From Dyadobacter jiangsuensis (GTDB lineage: Bacteria > Bacteroidota > Bacteroidia > Cytophagales > Spirosomataceae), in the NCBI RefSeq assembly GCF_003014695.1, contig NZ_PYAS01000001.1, forward strand, positions 372,001-436,000: a stretch of DNA of 64,000 nucleotides, in the 5' to 3' direction. Positions within the stretch are counted from its first letter, which is position 1; each line of letters begins with the position of its first letter. The notes under the pieces are model-generated. The model worked only from the letters and a program-made list of their open reading frames with translations. It had not been told where the DNA came from and did no database searches. A program made the translations under genes and the position numbers. Of this stretch, positions 63,018 through 64,000 are shown in pieces.

Positions 63018-64000
63018 ATGCTTTTCAAAATAACCCAACTTGCCCTGTTCCGTGCTGCTATCCTGGGCACTGCATTGTCCACTCCCGCTTTCAGTCAGCA
63101 GCAGCCCGTCGTGATCGACGTCAACCTGGCAAAGGTAAAAGCCCCGATGCAGCCTATCTGGGCGTTTTTTGGCTATGATGAGCCGAATTATACCTATATG
63201 AAAGACGGGAAAAAGCTGCTCACCGAAATCTCGCAATTCAGCAAGGTACCGGTGTATGTGCGGGCGCATAGCCTGCTCGTGACGGGCGACGGCGAGGCGG
63301 CGCTCAAATGGGGCTCCACCAATGCCTACACCGAAGATGCGCAGGGTAAACCGGTGTATGACTGGAAGATCGTTGATAAAATTTTTGACACCTATATTGA
63401 AAGGGGGATGAAGCCCATCGCGCAGATCGGTTTTATGCCGCAGGCACTTTCTTCGAAGCCTGAACCTTACCGTCACCACTGGAAGCCGGGCGATAATTAC
63501 AACGACATTTACCTCGGCTGGGCCTATCCGCCCAACGACTACAACAAATGGGCTGAGCTGGTGTACCAATGGGTGAAGCACTCGGTGGCCCGCTATGGCA
63601 AGAAAGAAGTGGAAAGCTGGTACTGGGAACTTTGGAATGAACCGAATATCAGCTACTGGAAAGGCACTGTTGATGAATACATTAAGCTGTACGACTACAC
63701 AGCCGACGCCGTCAAACGCGCATTGCCTACCGCTAAAATAGGCGGGCCGGAAGTGACAGGGCCTTCCTGGGACAAATCCGAGGCATTTATGCGGAAGTTC
63801 CTCGACCACGTCACGGCCGGTAAAAACTATGTGACCGGTAAAACCGGTACCCCCATCGATTTTATCACCTACCATGCCAAAGGCGCGCCTAAAATCGTGG
63901 AAGGTCATGTGCAAATGAACATGGGCACGCAGCTGCGCGACCTCGACAAAGGTTTCGAGATAGTGGCTTCCTACCCGGCGCTCAAAAAACTGCCGATCAT
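63018..64000 (+). CDS. GH39-like glycoside hydrolase, N-terminal part (cut by window edge)
   Basis: The frame from the ATG at 63018 stays open to the window end (327 codons). A signal peptide (about 1-27, ending AFSQ) leads to a TIM barrel starting at VVIDVNLAKVKAPMQPIWAFFGYDEPNY. The acid/base Glu208 lies in WYWELWNEPNISYWKGT, the clan GH-A motif as found in GH39 beta-xylosidases and alpha-L-iduronidases. The nucleophile would be beyond the window. It follows the symporter gene by 63 nt. Beta-xylosidase activity is the usual one, but other GH39 activities are possible. Confidence 0.82.
   Translation, partial: MLFKITQLALFRAAILGTALSTPAFSQQQPVVIDVNLAKVKAPMQPIWAFFGYDEPNYTYMKDGKKLLTEISQFSKVPVYVRAHSLLVTGDGEAALKWGSTNAYTEDAQGKPVYDWKIVDKIFDTYIERGMKPIAQIGFMPQALSSKPEPYRHHWKPGDNYNDIYLGWAYPPNDYNKWAELVYQWVKHSVARYGKKEVESWYWELWNEPNISYWKGTVDEYIKLYDYTADAVKRALPTAKIGGPEVTGPSWDKSEAFMRKFLDHVTAGKNYVTGKTGTPIDFITYHAKGAPKIVEGHVQMNMGTQLRDLDKGFEIVASYPALKKLPI

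Overview
The window comes from a Bacteroidota chromosome, most likely Cytophagales (a Dyadobacter/Spirosoma-type organism). The evidence is four SusC/SusD outer-membrane pairs, three of them preceded by an ECF sigma factor and a FecR anti-sigma factor, SusD lipoproteins with acidic residues after the lipobox cysteine, SusC proteins ending in Phe, and few recognisable Shine-Dalgarno sequences. The genus is inference from gene content only.

Layout. Positions 1-1069 hold the start of a GlxA-like regulator (minus strand, cut by the window edge) and a DUF1569 protein. Positions 1192-8281 (minus) are the first sigma/FecR/SusC/SusD locus, with no enzyme beside it. Positions 8383-12519 hold small redox and stress genes: a truncated globin, two acetyltransferases, an AhpD-like protein, a MarR regulator with a clear palindromic operator, a flavin reductase and an azoreductase. 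Positions 12584-14878 are a siderophore-type TonB receptor broken by one in-frame amber codon.

Positions 15135-24368 are the most unusual part. A TPR histidine kinase is followed by a tight plus-strand row: a VioB-type ferritin-like protein, a LodA-like quinoprotein, a QhpD-like radical SAM/SPASM enzyme and a LodB/QhpG-like flavoprotein. This looks like a tryptophylquinone oxidase whose maturation combines the LodA/LodB system with the radical SAM step of quinohemoprotein amine dehydrogenase. A PQQ-type beta-propeller protein lies convergent to it.

Positions 25732-34871 are the second sigma/FecR/SusC/SusD locus, with a GH95-like hydrolase. Positions 35478-49858 are the third, with a 1,592-residue fusion of a GH36-like domain to a GH89 alpha-N-acetylglucosaminidase and a separate putative glycosidase. 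Positions 50022-53647 are a biotin operon in which a small diiron ferritin-like protein is translationally coupled to bioF, followed by bioD and bioA. Positions 53998-64000 are the fourth SusC/SusD locus; it has no sigma/FecR pair but carries a six-hairpin glycosidase-like protein, a GntR/sugar-binding regulator, a sodium:solute symporter and the start of a GH39-like enzyme.

How the genes work together: SusC/SusD import glycans that the nearby hydrolases trim. FecR and the sigma factor probably sense the matching SusC through its N-terminal STN domain and switch on the locus. Each FecR-SusC gap holds a hairpin about 80-94 nt before the SusC start, suggesting a shared control point. No tRNA, rRNA, CRISPR array or transposase was recognised.
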